64,000 nt of DNA, taken from positions 1 to 64,000 of the forward strand of contig JAGWHB010000001.1 in the NCBI GenBank assembly GCA_028867035.1, given 5' to 3'. Shown here piece by piece: positions 26,220 through 34,348 of this stretch; within the stretch, counting starts at the first letter, position 1; every line of letters starts with the position of its first letter. This DNA comes from Nitrososphaerota archaeon. Its GTDB lineage: Archaea > Thermoproteota > Nitrososphaeria > Nitrososphaerales > Gagatemarchaeaceae. The position numbers and the translations under genes are program-made. The notes under the pieces are model-generated. The model made no database searches, was not told where the DNA came from, and saw nothing but the letters and a program-made list of their open reading frames with translations.

Positions 26220-26564
26220 TTGATAGTGGACCGTGCGAGGCACGCATCTTGGATGGTTTACTTCTGGGCGTGGTCCAAGAAGACCATCCAGAATTGTAAC
26301 AAAGTCAGTGCAGTTAGAGTGTTGGTTTTGGACCCCCATGGAGAGATAGCGCTTGATGACGATCAGGAAAAGACCATAGCAAAATTCCCAGGGAGATTGA
26401 CTGCACGGAAGATGAGGGAATCTGTACGGTCATTCGTGCAGTACGAGCTCAGAAGTAAAGAGCCAGACCTGAGGATTCCCTTGAGAAATGTGGTGCCGCG
26501 AAGTCCTGAAGAAATCGATGGGATTCTTGGTAAATCTGGACCTGATTTGAAAGCGCTGAGGTAG
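26220..26564 (+). CDS. Hypothetical protein
   Basis: 114 aa from TTG 26220 (GTG 26226 or an internal ATG at 26253 also possible). TTAAAT at about 26186-26191 is placed about 30 nt before the TTG. The sequence has a VRVLVLDPHGEIALDDD strand and a charged helical remainder (LTARKMRESVRSFVQYELRSKEPDLRIPLRN). No domain is recognised. It lies on the AT-richer patch and ends 10 nt from the convergent tetraether synthase gene. Confidence 0.45.
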   Translation: MIVDRARHASWMVYFWAWSKKTIQNCNKVSAVRVLVLDPHGEIALDDDQEKTIAKFPGRLTARKMRESVRSFVQYELRSKEPDLRIPLRNVVPRSPEEIDGILGKSGPDLKALR

Positions 26565-26573
26565 CGGTCGGGC

Positions 26574-28247
26574 TCACGTCCCGGTTATGGGCTGAATCGG
26601 GAGGGGTTCACCGTGCTCGCCAGCCGCGCAACCGCAACCCTGGACGTGTCCGCCGCGTCTGAGAGTTCCCCTGTATAGGCCATCCTCGAGCTTCTTGCCA
26701 GTCTTGGCTTCCCAAGCCTCGATGGGCATGCCATACTTCTGCTGTATCCTGTCTCTATACCATTCAGGCAAAACATTGAAACTGCAAAATGGTATGATTC
26801 TCAGGTCTGGGGTCAGATAATGGATGTCACAGCGTTGTAGACGCTCTTCATCCTGATTAAATTTATCCTGAAAGTGCATCATCCCGAGGAACATGCTCTT
26901 CAGGTGGAACTGCCCGATGGCTGTGTAGTCGTGCTTGATCAGGGCGTCGGTGAGGAGCTTCGCGAAGCTGAGGCTCTTCGGCTGTTTCTCCTTGTTGACG
27001 AAGGACGACAGCCTCGTCAGGACCTTCGCCGCGACCACGTAGCGGTTGGTGCCCGAGTAAATCTCCTCCTGCTTCTCGTCCAGATATTCGATCATTCCTG
27101 CTATGTCGACGAACTCCGGCAGAGGGACGAGCCTCTTCTTGTCGGGGTCGTTGAAGACATAGGTCCCTGCTCCGCAGGCGAAGTGTATCGAAAGCTCGTA
27201 CTGCTCCTTCTTTGTGAATGCCTCGATGAAGCCCGTCACCGGCGAGCAGGACGGGACGGGGAACCAGCCGTCCTTTGTGATCTCACCGTTCGTCTGCTCC
27301 TCGATCCTCTCGATGCAGTCTGGAATCGTGATCCTGTACTTCGCCCTCTCCGTCTTCGTCAGCCTTCCGGTGAGGGAGACCGGCTGGAAGTTCACAGCGT
27401 GGACCGCGTCTATGTTCTTCTGGCCGAAGCGTATGATGTCGCCCAGCTCGTGGTCGTTGATCGACTTTATGACCGTCGGGACGAGCACGACGCCCACTCC
27501 GACCTTGCGGCATGCGTCGATGGCGTAGGGAGCCTCCCAGTGGTTCTTCGGGTTTGTCTTCGGGGAGACACCGTCGAAGCTCATGTAGAGGTTCGAGACA
27601 CCGGCGTCCTTCAGGCGCTTGGCCAGCCCCGGGTTCAGGGCGAGGTTGATGCCGTTGGTGTTGAGCTGGATGTGGTCGACCCCTTCTTCCTTGAGTATCT
27701 TGATTATCGTCGGCAGGTCTTCGCGGATCGTCGGCTCACCGCCCGTGATCTGGACTGAGTTGCCTGCGACCGGCCTTTCCGCCTTCAGCGAGCGGCCCAT
27801 CTCCCTGATCTGGTCGAGGGTCGGCTCGTAGACGTACGCCCCCTCCAGCCCCTTCTTCACGTAGAAGAAGCAGTACCAGCAGGTCAGGTCGCACCTGTTG
27901 GTCACTATGATGTTGGAGAGGCCCGTGTGCGAGAGGTGGTTAGAGCAGAGGCCGCAGTTGGCCGGGCATGAGCAGACGTCGAGGGGGACGTTCGCGGCGT
28001 GGGTGCCCTTCCCGTCCTTCCAATAGCGTGAGAATTTGCTGTACATCTCATAGGAGCCGAAGTACAGCTCTTCGGTCTCGCCGTGCTCCGGGCAGGTCTT
28101 CGTCATCCAGACCTTGTTGTCCCGCTCGAAGACGATCGCAGGCAGGATGCGGTTGCATTCTGGGCATATCGATTGAGTCTGGCGGATGAAGTTACCCTTC
28201 GAGACTTCCTTCTTCAGCTCTAGACTAACGTCTGCTATTTGGGCCAT
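26574..28247 (-). CDS. tes: Radical SAM tetraether lipid synthase (Tes/GDGT-MAS)
   Basis: The 557-aa protein has an N-terminal zinc-ribbon-like segment (ICPECNR...KTCPEHGE), the four-cysteine cluster segment CSCPANCGLC, the radical SAM motif CDLTCWYC (CxxxCxxC), GGEPTIREDLP, and a cysteine-rich C-terminus (VQGCGCAAGEHG). This order matches the MJ0619-type enzyme, which joins two archaeol chains tail to tail to make GDGT membrane lipids using several FeS clusters. On the minus strand GCTTATATCC and an AAGGAG ribosome site precede the ATG. Confidence 0.88.
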   Translation of the reverse strand: MAQIADVSLELKKEVSKGNFIRQTQSICPECNRILPAIVFERDNKVWMTKTCPEHGETEELYFGSYEMYSKFSRYWKDGKGTHAANVPLDVCSCPANCGLCSNHLSHTGLSNIIVTNRCDLTCWYCFFYVKKGLEGAYVYEPTLDQIREMGRSLKAERPVAGNSVQITGGEPTIREDLPTIIKILKEEGVDHIQLNTNGINLALNPGLAKRLKDAGVSNLYMSFDGVSPKTNPKNHWEAPYAIDACRKVGVGVVLVPTVIKSINDHELGDIIRFGQKNIDAVHAVNFQPVSLTGRLTKTERAKYRITIPDCIERIEEQTNGEITKDGWFPVPSCSPVTGFIEAFTKKEQYELSIHFACGAGTYVFNDPDKKRLVPLPEFVDIAGMIEYLDEKQEEIYSGTNRYVVAAKVLTRLSSFVNKEKQPKSLSFAKLLTDALIKHDYTAIGQFHLKSMFLGMMHFQDKFNQDEERLQRCDIHYLTPDLRIIPFCSFNVLPEWYRDRIQQKYGMPIEAWEAKTGKKLEDGLYRGTLRRGGHVQGCGCAAGEHGEPLPIQPITGT

Positions 28248-28325
28248 CAGAAGTCGCTAGGGTCTCCTTGCCGTCCAGAGGATATAAGCATTTTAACTTT
28301 ACAGAGGGTGAAAAGTTAAGACCTA
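28248..28325 (-). promoter_or_regulatory. Promoter region of tes
   Basis: On the minus strand an A-rich element and GCTTATATCC (about 28280-28290) serve as BRE/TATA. AAGGAG lies 19-24 nt before the ATG at 28247, so this gene appears to have a short leader rather than being leaderless. Confidence 0.5.
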
Positions 28326-28505
28326 TTAGTACCCGGGTTCGGAAGAGGAGTGGCCAGATTGGACCCCCGGAATCCCGATTATTTGGCGGGAGGGCGTCAT
28401 CACCAGGAGCATTCCGCAGGACTTGCACCTGTAGTAGGAGTTGACCCCTTCATCGGTCTTCTGCTCCCCGACGTGGCCCAGGGCCTCGTGCTTGCAGGCT
28501 GGCAT
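28326..28505 (-). CDS. Small zinc-ribbon-like protein
   Basis: 59 aa from the ATG at 28505 (MPACKHEALGHVGEQ). C-x-H near the start and CKSCG at residues about 30-34 form a probable single zinc site, followed by a short tail. The frame is open further upstream, but that part is Arg/Pro-rich noise overlapping the TrmB start. Proteins like this are usually small nucleic-acid- or protein-binding ribbons; role unknown. Confidence 0.6.
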   Translation of the reverse strand: MPACKHEALGHVGEQKTDEGVNSYYRCKSCGMLLVMTPSRQIIGIPGVQSGHSSSEPGY

Positions 28506-28558
28506 CGAAAGCTCTCGGTAACGGCCCGGATTTACGCTTTTGAAGGGAGGGACCCGGA

Positions 28559-29323
28559 ATGGGCCTAAGCGAGAGGGCTTCTGGGTCCCTGGAGGCGCTC
28601 GGGCTGACGGGAAGCGAGGTGAAAGCCTACGTCGCATTGCTCAAGGGCGGGACGATGACGGCGAGCGATGTCAGCAGGGAGGCGAGGATACCATATTCGA
28701 AGGTCTATGACGCCCTTGAATCTTTGCACAGGCGAGGCTGGATAGAGGAACAGAAGAGCAGGCCGATTGTGTACACCGCAAAGCCGCCTGACACCGCCCT
28801 GGAAGAGCTGAAGTCAAGGCAGGAGACGGAGAGGAAGGAGAAAGAACAGGTCGCCCTCGAAGAGCTCATGGGGATATACGTCAGCAGGGGTGAGCAGGAG
28901 AAGCCGGACATCTGGATCATGAGGGGGACCAACGAGATACTTTCGAGGGTCAAGAACCTCCTGCTGAACTGCCGGGCTGAACTGCTCATCGCACTGCCGG
29001 CGCAGCTCGCCCCCTTTACAGACAGGATTGAGCCTCTGATGGCGACGCTCAAGGAGAAGGGGGTGAAGACGCTGATCCTCACTTCCCCCGACTTCCCCAA
29101 GGAGGCGGCGGGCCAGCTTGCAAAGCATGCCGAGATCCGGACCAGGAAGACCATGTACGGAGGGGGCCTCATCTCAGACTCCAGAGAGGTGGTCTTGCTC
29201 CTCGGAGGAGGAGAACAGGGAGGTCTGCCTCTGGCGATTTGGGCTTCTCATCACGGGCTGGCGAGCTTCGCCAAGGACTACTTCGAGTTCCTCTGGGATT
29301 CTCCGGGGACGACGAAGGTATGA
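28559..29323 (+). CDS. TrmB-family transcriptional regulator
   Basis: The 254-aa protein has the N-terminal TrmB winged helix (LEALGLTGSEVKAYVALLKGGTMTASDVSREARIPYSKVYDALESLHRRGWIE), a coiled linker (ELKSRQETERKEKEQ) and a C-terminal PLD-like ligand/dimer domain (PDIWIMRGTNEILSRV...AELLIALP...). Family members respond to sugars or other metabolites. It is the first gene of a short series and is coupled to the next by ATGA. Confidence 0.85.
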   Translation: MGLSERASGSLEALGLTGSEVKAYVALLKGGTMTASDVSREARIPYSKVYDALESLHRRGWIEEQKSRPIVYTAKPPDTALEELKSRQETERKEKEQVALEELMGIYVSRGEQEKPDIWIMRGTNEILSRVKNLLLNCRAELLIALPAQLAPFTDRIEPLMATLKEKGVKTLILTSPDFPKEAAGQLAKHAEIRTRKTMYGGGLISDSREVVLLLGGGEQGGLPLAIWASHHGLASFAKDYFEFLWDSPGTTKV

Positions 29324-29691
29324 GCAAGGTGCGGAAGCACGGCATGCGAGACGAGGCAGACGTGGTCGTCATGCTGGGAGCGGAGGCAGGGCTCTCTCAA
29401 GAGGACGCGCGCCTGTATCTCAGGCTGCTCCGCCAGGGCAAGTTGCCGGCATCCGAGTCGGAGCCTGCGTCGCGACTCCTGGACAGAGGTATGGCCATTG
29501 TCTCAGGGGATGGGAAGAGGATAATCCCCGTCCACCCAAGGCTGGGAATCGCCAATCATTACCGGACCTGGAGGGAGGCGATGGTGAGGGAGATCAATGA
29601 GAGACGGATGAGGGTGGACAAGCTGATCCTGCAGCTGATACCCATCTACGAGGCCGCAATGGAGAAAAACATGGAGGATGGGGGCGGGTAA
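29320..29691 (+). CDS. Small TrmB-like helical protein
   Basis: 123 aa from the ATG at 29320, which overlaps the TrmB stop (ATGA). LGAEAGLSQEDARLYLRLLRQGKLPASESEP resembles a TrmB-type winged helix in reduced form. HPRLGIANHYRTWREAMVREINERRMRVDKLI is a coiled segment typical of archaeal TrmB-like proteins. It probably pairs with, or duplicates part of, the regulator upstream. Confidence 0.6.
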   Translation: MSKVRKHGMRDEADVVVMLGAEAGLSQEDARLYLRLLRQGKLPASESEPASRLLDRGMAIVSGDGKRIIPVHPRLGIANHYRTWREAMVREINERRMRVDKLILQLIPIYEAAMEKNMEDGGG

Positions 29692-29694
29692 GGC

Positions 29695-30120
29695 TTGACG
29701 GAAAACGAGCATGAGCATGAGATAGTGTTTATCGGTATGGTTAATGTCAACAGGGACAACTACCTCCAGGGGGTCGTGGACGTATGGAGGTGCAGGAGTT
29801 GCAAGCAGCTCTTCTGCGACGACAAGAGGTATGGCGAACCCCTGAAAGCGAGTGTCGGGTTCGAGACAATCCCCGAGGGTGAGGAATGGACCGTGCTGAC
29901 GTGCACGACGCAAAGAGACGTGTACATGAACAGCCTGGGGGCAAAGCCTGGAAAGAAGATCACCCATGCGTGCAGGAGCGGAGAGATCCACGAATTCGTG
30001 GTGGGGGAAGACTATTCGCTTACACCTGTCATAGCGGACCCCATCCACAGGCTATACCTCGTCAAGGACAACATCAACAAGAACATCGAGGCCGGGTACT
30101 ACAAGCTGACGATGAGATAG
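29695..30120 (+). CDS. Hypothetical protein with a CxxC site
   Basis: 141 aa from a TTG 3 nt after the previous stop. It has WRCRSCKQLFCDD, and two later cysteines (VLTCTTQ, HACRSGE) might complete a metal site. The rest is mixed alpha/beta. No family is recognised; it belongs to the TrmB transcription unit by spacing. Confidence 0.55.
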   Translation: MTENEHEHEIVFIGMVNVNRDNYLQGVVDVWRCRSCKQLFCDDKRYGEPLKASVGFETIPEGEEWTVLTCTTQRDVYMNSLGAKPGKKITHACRSGEIHEFVVGEDYSLTPVIADPIHRLYLVKDNINKNIEAGYYKLTMR

Positions 30121-30122
30121 CC

Positions 30123-30497
30123 ATGGACAGTGTTGGGAAGATTGCCGCGTGGCTCGGGGTGGTCACTGGCGCGTGGATAGTGTTGGGCGCATACCTTGGC
30201 CAGGGTGGGACAATGGTCGTCAGTCATTGGGGGTCCCTCACCCAGGTTTTGGGTGTGATTCTGGCCGTTGCCTCGATCCTTTCCATGGTCGGTCCAAGGA
30301 AGGTGTTCTACTTCTCAGCTTTGGTTTCAGTGCTCGTGGTCGCTTCGATAGGCGTCGCTCTTTCAGGGCTCGACACCACCGCGATTCTGACGGTGGGGCT
30401 TGCTTTGGTCAACTTGGTTCTTGACATCGTCGCTGCAAGGCGAGAGACAAGGGTGTCAGAGCAATCGCATCCGATGAATCTTCCCGTGTTCGGCTAG
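30123..30497 (+). CDS. Four-helix membrane protein
   Basis: 124 aa from the ATG at 30123, 2 nt after the previous stop. There are four hydrophobic spans (IAAWLGVVTGAWIVLGAYL; LTQVLGVILAVASILSMVG; VFYFSALVSVLVVASIGVALSG; AILTVGLALVNLVLDIVAA). No family is recognised. It overlaps the convergent DUF309 gene by 4 nt. Confidence 0.6.
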   Translation: MDSVGKIAAWLGVVTGAWIVLGAYLGQGGTMVVSHWGSLTQVLGVILAVASILSMVGPRKVFYFSALVSVLVVASIGVALSGLDTTAILTVGLALVNLVLDIVAARRETRVSEQSHPMNLPVFG

Positions 30498-31054
30498 ACC
30501 CGGAAGTTTGAGACCTTCTTGCTCTGAAGGATATCCTCCACATTGCGCCTCAGGCCGGTGACGGCGAACCCGCCGTACTCTGGCTCGGAGTATTCTATTT
30601 GAGCCAAGGCCCTTCTGAGGACACCCAGGGAGACATCTTCCTCACCCTTTTGGTGATGCACAAGGGCCGCGCAGACGAGTATTATCCCCTGGAGCAGGCG
30701 CTTCTCTTCGCCCTGCTTCGTCCTCCAGAGGCCCTCCAGAACTTCATGGCACTCCCAGTAGCGCTCGCCGTTGAACAGTGCCCGGGCTTCAGAGAAGAGT
30801 TCACAGTCTTCCATGTGCTGGGGAGCGAGGTTGAGGTCCCTGGTGAATTCGACGTCGGATATCGGCCCGACGGCTGAAAGGAATAGGCTGAAGTCAGCCA
30901 GTGTGGGGCAGAAAATGTCCAGCTCTAGGGCCCCATAGGAGGTCCACTTGGGGTTCCTGGCTTCGGCTCCCAGGGTCTTGGCGATGGTTCTGATGGCGCC
31001 CAGCAAGTTCCCCCGGGGCACTCCTTTCGGGAGGACTCTGACGAGAAAGCGCAA
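30494..31054 (-). CDS. DUF309-family protein
   Basis: The 186-aa product has a C-terminal half with ALFNGERYWECHEVLEGLWR and LLQGIILVCAALVHHQKG, the DUF309 pattern of paired helices with conserved E and H. The N-terminal 80 residues are specific to archaeal forms (FLVRVLPKGVPRGNLLGAIRTI). Function is unknown; the conserved histidines suggest a metal or ligand site. Confidence 0.75.
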   Translation of the reverse strand: MRFLVRVLPKGVPRGNLLGAIRTIAKTLGAEARNPKWTSYGALELDIFCPTLADFSLFLSAVGPISDVEFTRDLNLAPQHMEDCELFSEARALFNGERYWECHEVLEGLWRTKQGEEKRLLQGIILVCAALVHHQKGEEDVSLGVLRRALAQIEYSEPEYGGFAVTGLRRNVEDILQSKKVSNFRV

Positions 31055-31261
31055 TGCTCGTCCAGCGTATCTTGGAACGCTTTAATGTTGAGCTGGATTC
31101 GTAAGAGTCGTGGGTGATGACCGGATTAGCTTGACTGAACGCAAAATGTCGAGGATCTTGAGTAGGAGAACCCACGCTTCCGTCGAAATGCTTTCAGTCT
31201 GCGATGAGACGGGAATTACTTTATAACCTGTGAAACGCGCCGCGGATTCAGGCGACGTCCG
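31055..31261. promoter_or_regulatory. Intergenic promoter region
   Basis: ACTTTATAACC (about 31217-31227) is a good TATA box, about 36 nt before the GTG at 31262. The rest holds no open frame above 26 codons. A GTGATGA sequence (about 31112) suggested a C/D-box RNA but lacks a complete box set. Confidence 0.45.
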
Positions 31262-31732
31262 GTGGTGGAGATCGACGTTACGTGTAATTTGGAAGGCTTC
31301 AGGCGGTTCCTGATCAACAGCACTTGTAGGAGCTTCATCCCGGAGTCCTACCTCCGCGACCCCGAGGTGTTCCCGGAGAAGCAGGGGGACCAGGGACAGG
31401 GTTCTATCTATGTGGAGGCGGTCGACAAGGTGGACCTCAAGAAGATCAGGGACATCACGTTCATCAATGCAAGGGATGTGCTCGGCATAATCTACACTTC
31501 GAAGACAGGCAACACGAAGTTGAAGTGGCGCGAGCTCAGAGGGAGGATAGGAAGGATGTCCGGGGAAGCCTCCGCGAACTCTCTGGTGAACCTCTCCATG
31601 GCCAGGATAATCTCCCCCGAAGACGTGGAGGCCATCATGGCGAACCAGCCTGGTCAGGGCGAGGAACAGCAGTTGGGAGAGCAGGTTCAGGGCGAACAGG
31701 CTCAGCCTCAGCAGGACGTACCCCAAGAGTAG
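31262..31732 (+). CDS. Conserved-looking archaeal protein, unknown function
   Basis: 156 aa from GTG. The body (LEGFRRFLINSTCRSFIPESYLRDPEVF...VDKVDLKKIRDITFINARDVLGIIY) is well structured. It is followed by a Gln/Glu-rich disordered tail (QPGQGEEQQLGEQVQG), which suggests protein or nucleic-acid contacts. No domain is recognised. Confidence 0.55.
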   Translation: MVEIDVTCNLEGFRRFLINSTCRSFIPESYLRDPEVFPEKQGDQGQGSIYVEAVDKVDLKKIRDITFINARDVLGIIYTSKTGNTKLKWRELRGRIGRMSGEASANSLVNLSMARIISPEDVEAIMANQPGQGEEQQLGEQVQGEQAQPQQDVPQE

Positions 31733-31804
31733 CCGTTTTCACCCAGCAAACAGAGTGTAAACGGGGACGCTGTGTTTATACCGGTGGAAATCGTCCTTCT
31801 ACCA

Positions 31805-32140
31805 ATGGGCAAGGTGAAGGTCAGCAGGATCAGCGGGGTGACCGACCCCCTCACGGGGCTCCCCGCCAAGCAGATCGAGCTTGTCGAGGTCAGGGATGCA
31901 CGAAGACCGGATGTGTTCCCCGCGAATGACGAAGCGAGGGTGGTCCAGGGGATGGTTTCCCAGTTGCAGTCCATGGGGCTAATGCCTCAGATGAGAGAGA
32001 TAGGATACTCCAAAGTCATAATGACACTCACGGAGTCAGAGTACGACATGCTGGGGATCAGGCTCGACGTAAACGAGATCTACGAGCTGGACATACGCAA
32101 CGGCTCGATAACGCTGAAGAAAGTCACTGAAGGCACGTAG
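31805..32140 (+). CDS. Hypothetical archaeal protein
   Basis: The start is the ATG at 31805 (MGKVKVSRISGVTDPLTG), because GTTTATACC (about 31771-31779) is then 26-30 nt upstream, a leaderless promoter; a longer frame would run into the promoter. The 111-aa product contains LTESEYDMLGIRLDVNEIYELDIRNGSI. No family is recognised. Confidence 0.6.
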   Translation: MGKVKVSRISGVTDPLTGLPAKQIELVEVRDARRPDVFPANDEARVVQGMVSQLQSMGLMPQMREIGYSKVIMTLTESEYDMLGIRLDVNEIYELDIRNGSITLKKVTEGT

Positions 32141-32160
32141 ATACAGAGGCTGCGAGGAGA

Positions 32161-32625
32161 TTGGCAGGGCCGCTGAAGATTGGGGACAAGGCACCGGATT
32201 TCACCCTTGAATCCCAGGATGGCCGGATGGTGTCGCTTCACGACTACGCTGGCTCCAAGAACGTGGTGATCTACTTCTACCCCAAGGATTTCACGATCGG
32301 GTGCACGGCCGAGACCAAGGGTTTCAGCGACAAGTATGAGGACGTCCTTGGTCTGGGTGCTGAGGTCATCGGAATCAGCTCAGATTCGGCTGAAAGTCAC
32401 GGAGGCTTCGCGGAAAAGTGCGGCGCGAAGTTCCCCCTCCTGGCCGACAGAGGTGGGAAGGTCAGGGAGCTGTACGGGGCGAAGGGAACATTCGGCTTGG
32501 CCCCCGGCAGGGTCACCTTCGTGATAGACAAAGGAGGCATCGTCAGGCACGTGTTCTCATCCCAACTCAGACCCACGCAGCACGTACCGGAGGCGGTCGA
32601 GGCCCTGAAGGCCCTGCCCGCGTGA
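32161..32625 (+). CDS. bcp: Peroxiredoxin, PrxQ/BCP type
   Basis: The 154-aa thioredoxin-fold protein has GDKAPDFTLESQDG and YFYPKDFTIGCTAETKGF. Cys48 is the peroxidatic cysteine; the usual Pro before GC is Ile. The resolving cysteine five residues later is missing (TAETKG), so a second cysteine (FAEKCGAKF) or an external thiol must resolve. It reduces H2O2 and organic peroxides in the cytoplasm. TTG start. Confidence 0.85.
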   Translation: MAGPLKIGDKAPDFTLESQDGRMVSLHDYAGSKNVVIYFYPKDFTIGCTAETKGFSDKYEDVLGLGAEVIGISSDSAESHGGFAEKCGAKFPLLADRGGKVRELYGAKGTFGLAPGRVTFVIDKGGIVRHVFSSQLRPTQHVPEAVEALKALPA

Positions 32626-32696
32626 ATGTGGCCAATCGGACGAGGGGATTCGGGTCCTGGCCGGATAGCGTAGACTACCTAACGAAAGGTTTCAGG

Positions 32697-32770
32697 TGCG
32701 GCCTCCGGGATTCGGACCCGGGCGAACGGCTTGGGAAGCCGCTATCCTGACCAGGCTGGATCAAGGCCGC
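32697..32770 (-). tRNA. tRNA-Gly (CCC)
   Basis: On the minus strand: acceptor GCGGCCT/AGGCCGC, D-stem ATCC/GGAT, anticodon arm GCGGC-TTCCCAA-GCCGT (anticodon CCC), T-stem CCGGG/CCCGG, discriminator A. CCA is not encoded. The T-loop reads TCCGAAT instead of TTCGAAT, so position 55 is C rather than the near-universal U. A TATA-like TTTATACTATTT lies about 28-38 nt upstream. Confidence 0.8.
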
Positions 32771-32828
32771 GCCACCTCCCCCTCCAACGGAAATAGTATA
32801 AACGAAGCCATTTCCTGCTCCAGGCGAC

Positions 32829-33692
32829 TTGAGCGAGCAGTTGCTTTCGAAGCTGGCTCCCAGGCTGAGACGCTTGGACGAGGGTGCCTATGAGAGGGCC
32901 TATCGGACGGGCGAGACAACGGGAGGCAGCAGCACGCATCAGCTTATCGCGGACCTGCTGAAGTCGCTCAGCATCGGCTACAAAGAGAACGTCAAGGCCC
33001 TGGGAGTCGGAGGGCCTGTCGCAGACTTCTCGGTGAACGGCGTCCTGGTGTTCGTCGATAGGGAGTTTGATGAAAAGGCCCGCAGGGCTCTGGCGGCCAG
33101 CAAGAAGAAGTGCGTGCTGGTAATCAGAGATTCGCTTAGGAGCGACAGGTTCGACCACGGCATCAGGGTATTGGGCCTCGGCGAAGAGGGGGGCCTACAG
33201 ACCATATTCCTCGACGACCCGTCTTTCAACTTTGATTACGCACACATCCTCCCCAAGACAGAGAAGTGCTCAGTGATGCACGGGCACACTTCAAGCGTGT
33301 TGGTCGAGATCATCGGACGGCCTCGGGAGGGCATGGTAGTGGACTTCGGGGTAGCCAAGCCGATTGTAAGGGACGCTGTCAGAAGCCTTGATCACAAACT
33401 TTTCATCAACGAGAAGTACGTGACTTCGGTGGACTCGAAGAGCGTCTCGTTGATGTTCGACACTATCCACGGCGAGTTCGCAATAAGGGCGCCGAAGGAT
33501 ACGACGGTGATGATGAAAGGGGAGGCGACGGTCGAGAACTTGGCGAAGGAGCTGCTTGGGAGGATTGTCCCGAAGATGCCCGAAAACGTGACCGCCGTCG
33601 GAGTCTACGTGTACGAAGGTCTCAACAAGGGGAGCCATATCCTGGCCAAACTGCATCAGGGCGGTGCACGCAGCAGACGAAAGAAGCGATAG
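32829..33692 (+). CDS. QueD/6-pyruvoyltetrahydropterin synthase-like domain with an extra N-terminal domain
   Basis: In the 287-aa protein, residues 134-287 carry the QueD zinc and catalytic set: FDYAH (His139), KCSVMHGHTS (Cys147, His151, His153), a later SLDHKLF and GEATVENLA, and YEGLNKGSHI. QueD makes 6-carboxytetrahydropterin on the way to preQ0. Residues 1-130 are an added domain (GGPVADFSVNGVLVFVDREF...KCVLVIRD) that faintly recalls PD-(D/E)xK folds; unassigned. The stop overlaps the queC GTG. Confidence 0.75.
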   Translation: MSEQLLSKLAPRLRRLDEGAYERAYRTGETTGGSSTHQLIADLLKSLSIGYKENVKALGVGGPVADFSVNGVLVFVDREFDEKARRALAASKKKCVLVIRDSLRSDRFDHGIRVLGLGEEGGLQTIFLDDPSFNFDYAHILPKTEKCSVMHGHTSSVLVEIIGRPREGMVVDFGVAKPIVRDAVRSLDHKLFINEKYVTSVDSKSVSLMFDTIHGEFAIRAPKDTTVMMKGEATVENLAKELLGRIVPKMPENVTAVGVYVYEGLNKGSHILAKLHQGGARSRRKKR

Positions 33693-34330
33693 TGCTTCTC
33701 TCCGGTGGAATAGACTCCGCCACGGCTCTTTATCTCGTCAAGAGAGATTTTCCCGTAAGGGCCCTCACCTTCGAGTATCACGGCATAGCAAGGCAGGAGG
33801 TCCGATCCGCAAATGACGTCGCCGAAGCGGCCGGGGTGACTGAGCACAGGTTGGTGAGGCTCCCGGACCTCAAGGAGGCCGGTGACATCCCCGGGGTCAG
33901 ATTCGGGGCCCTGCCCCCCACTTACATCCCGCTCAGGAACAGTGTGTTCTACTCGTTTGCGGCGGCCTATGCGGAGGAGACAGGCGCTTCCGTTATTGTT
34001 GGAGGGCACAATCGGGACGACATGGCGGTCTTCGCCGATGTGAGTTCAGATTTTTTCAGCAAGCTCGAGAGGGCGCTCTGGGCAGGGTCTCCCATCCTCC
34101 GGAGGCTTAGGACGCGAATCGTCCGCCCTCTGGGGAGGAGAACGAAGGCGGAGGTCATCAGTCTGGCATCTTCGATGGGGGTCCCTCTTCAACTGACATG
34201 GAGCTGCCATCGCAGCGGGAAGATTCACTGCTGGAAGTGCGAGGGATGTCTGGCGCGCATCCGCTCGTTTGAAACCGCCGAGGTAAGCGACCCTCTTTCA
34301 ACAGAAAGGGGAAAATTACTTAAAGGATGA
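33692..34330 (+). CDS. queC: 7-cyano-7-deazaguanine synthase (QueC)
   Basis: The 212-aa protein begins at the ATP-pyrophosphatase loop LLSGGIDSATALYLV and has IPLRNSVFYSFAAAYAE, GGHNRDDM, and the C-terminal four-cysteine zinc site CHRSGKIHCWKCEGC. It converts 7-carboxy-7-deazaguanine to preQ0, the precursor of archaeosine in tRNA. The GTG start overlaps the QueD stop by 1 nt; the frame is open a few codons upstream but without a usual start. Confidence 0.9.
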   Translation: MLLSGGIDSATALYLVKRDFPVRALTFEYHGIARQEVRSANDVAEAAGVTEHRLVRLPDLKEAGDIPGVRFGALPPTYIPLRNSVFYSFAAAYAEETGASVIVGGHNRDDMAVFADVSSDFFSKLERALWAGSPILRRLRTRIVRPLGRRTKAEVISLASSMGVPLQLTWSCHRSGKIHCWKCEGCLARIRSFETAEVSDPLSTERGKLLKG

Positions 34331-34348
34331 AAAGGCGGTTCTTGACTC

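Noticed and set aside
26874..27758. 294-codon open frame on the plus strand opposite tes
   Set aside because: It is antisense to a clear radical SAM gene; composition (Leu/Arg/Val/Asp-rich) is the usual shadow of GC-rich coding sequence.
31112..31215. Possible C/D-box sRNA (GTGATGA then CTGA)
   Set aside because: Only one plausible C and D' box; the second pair is missing or misplaced.
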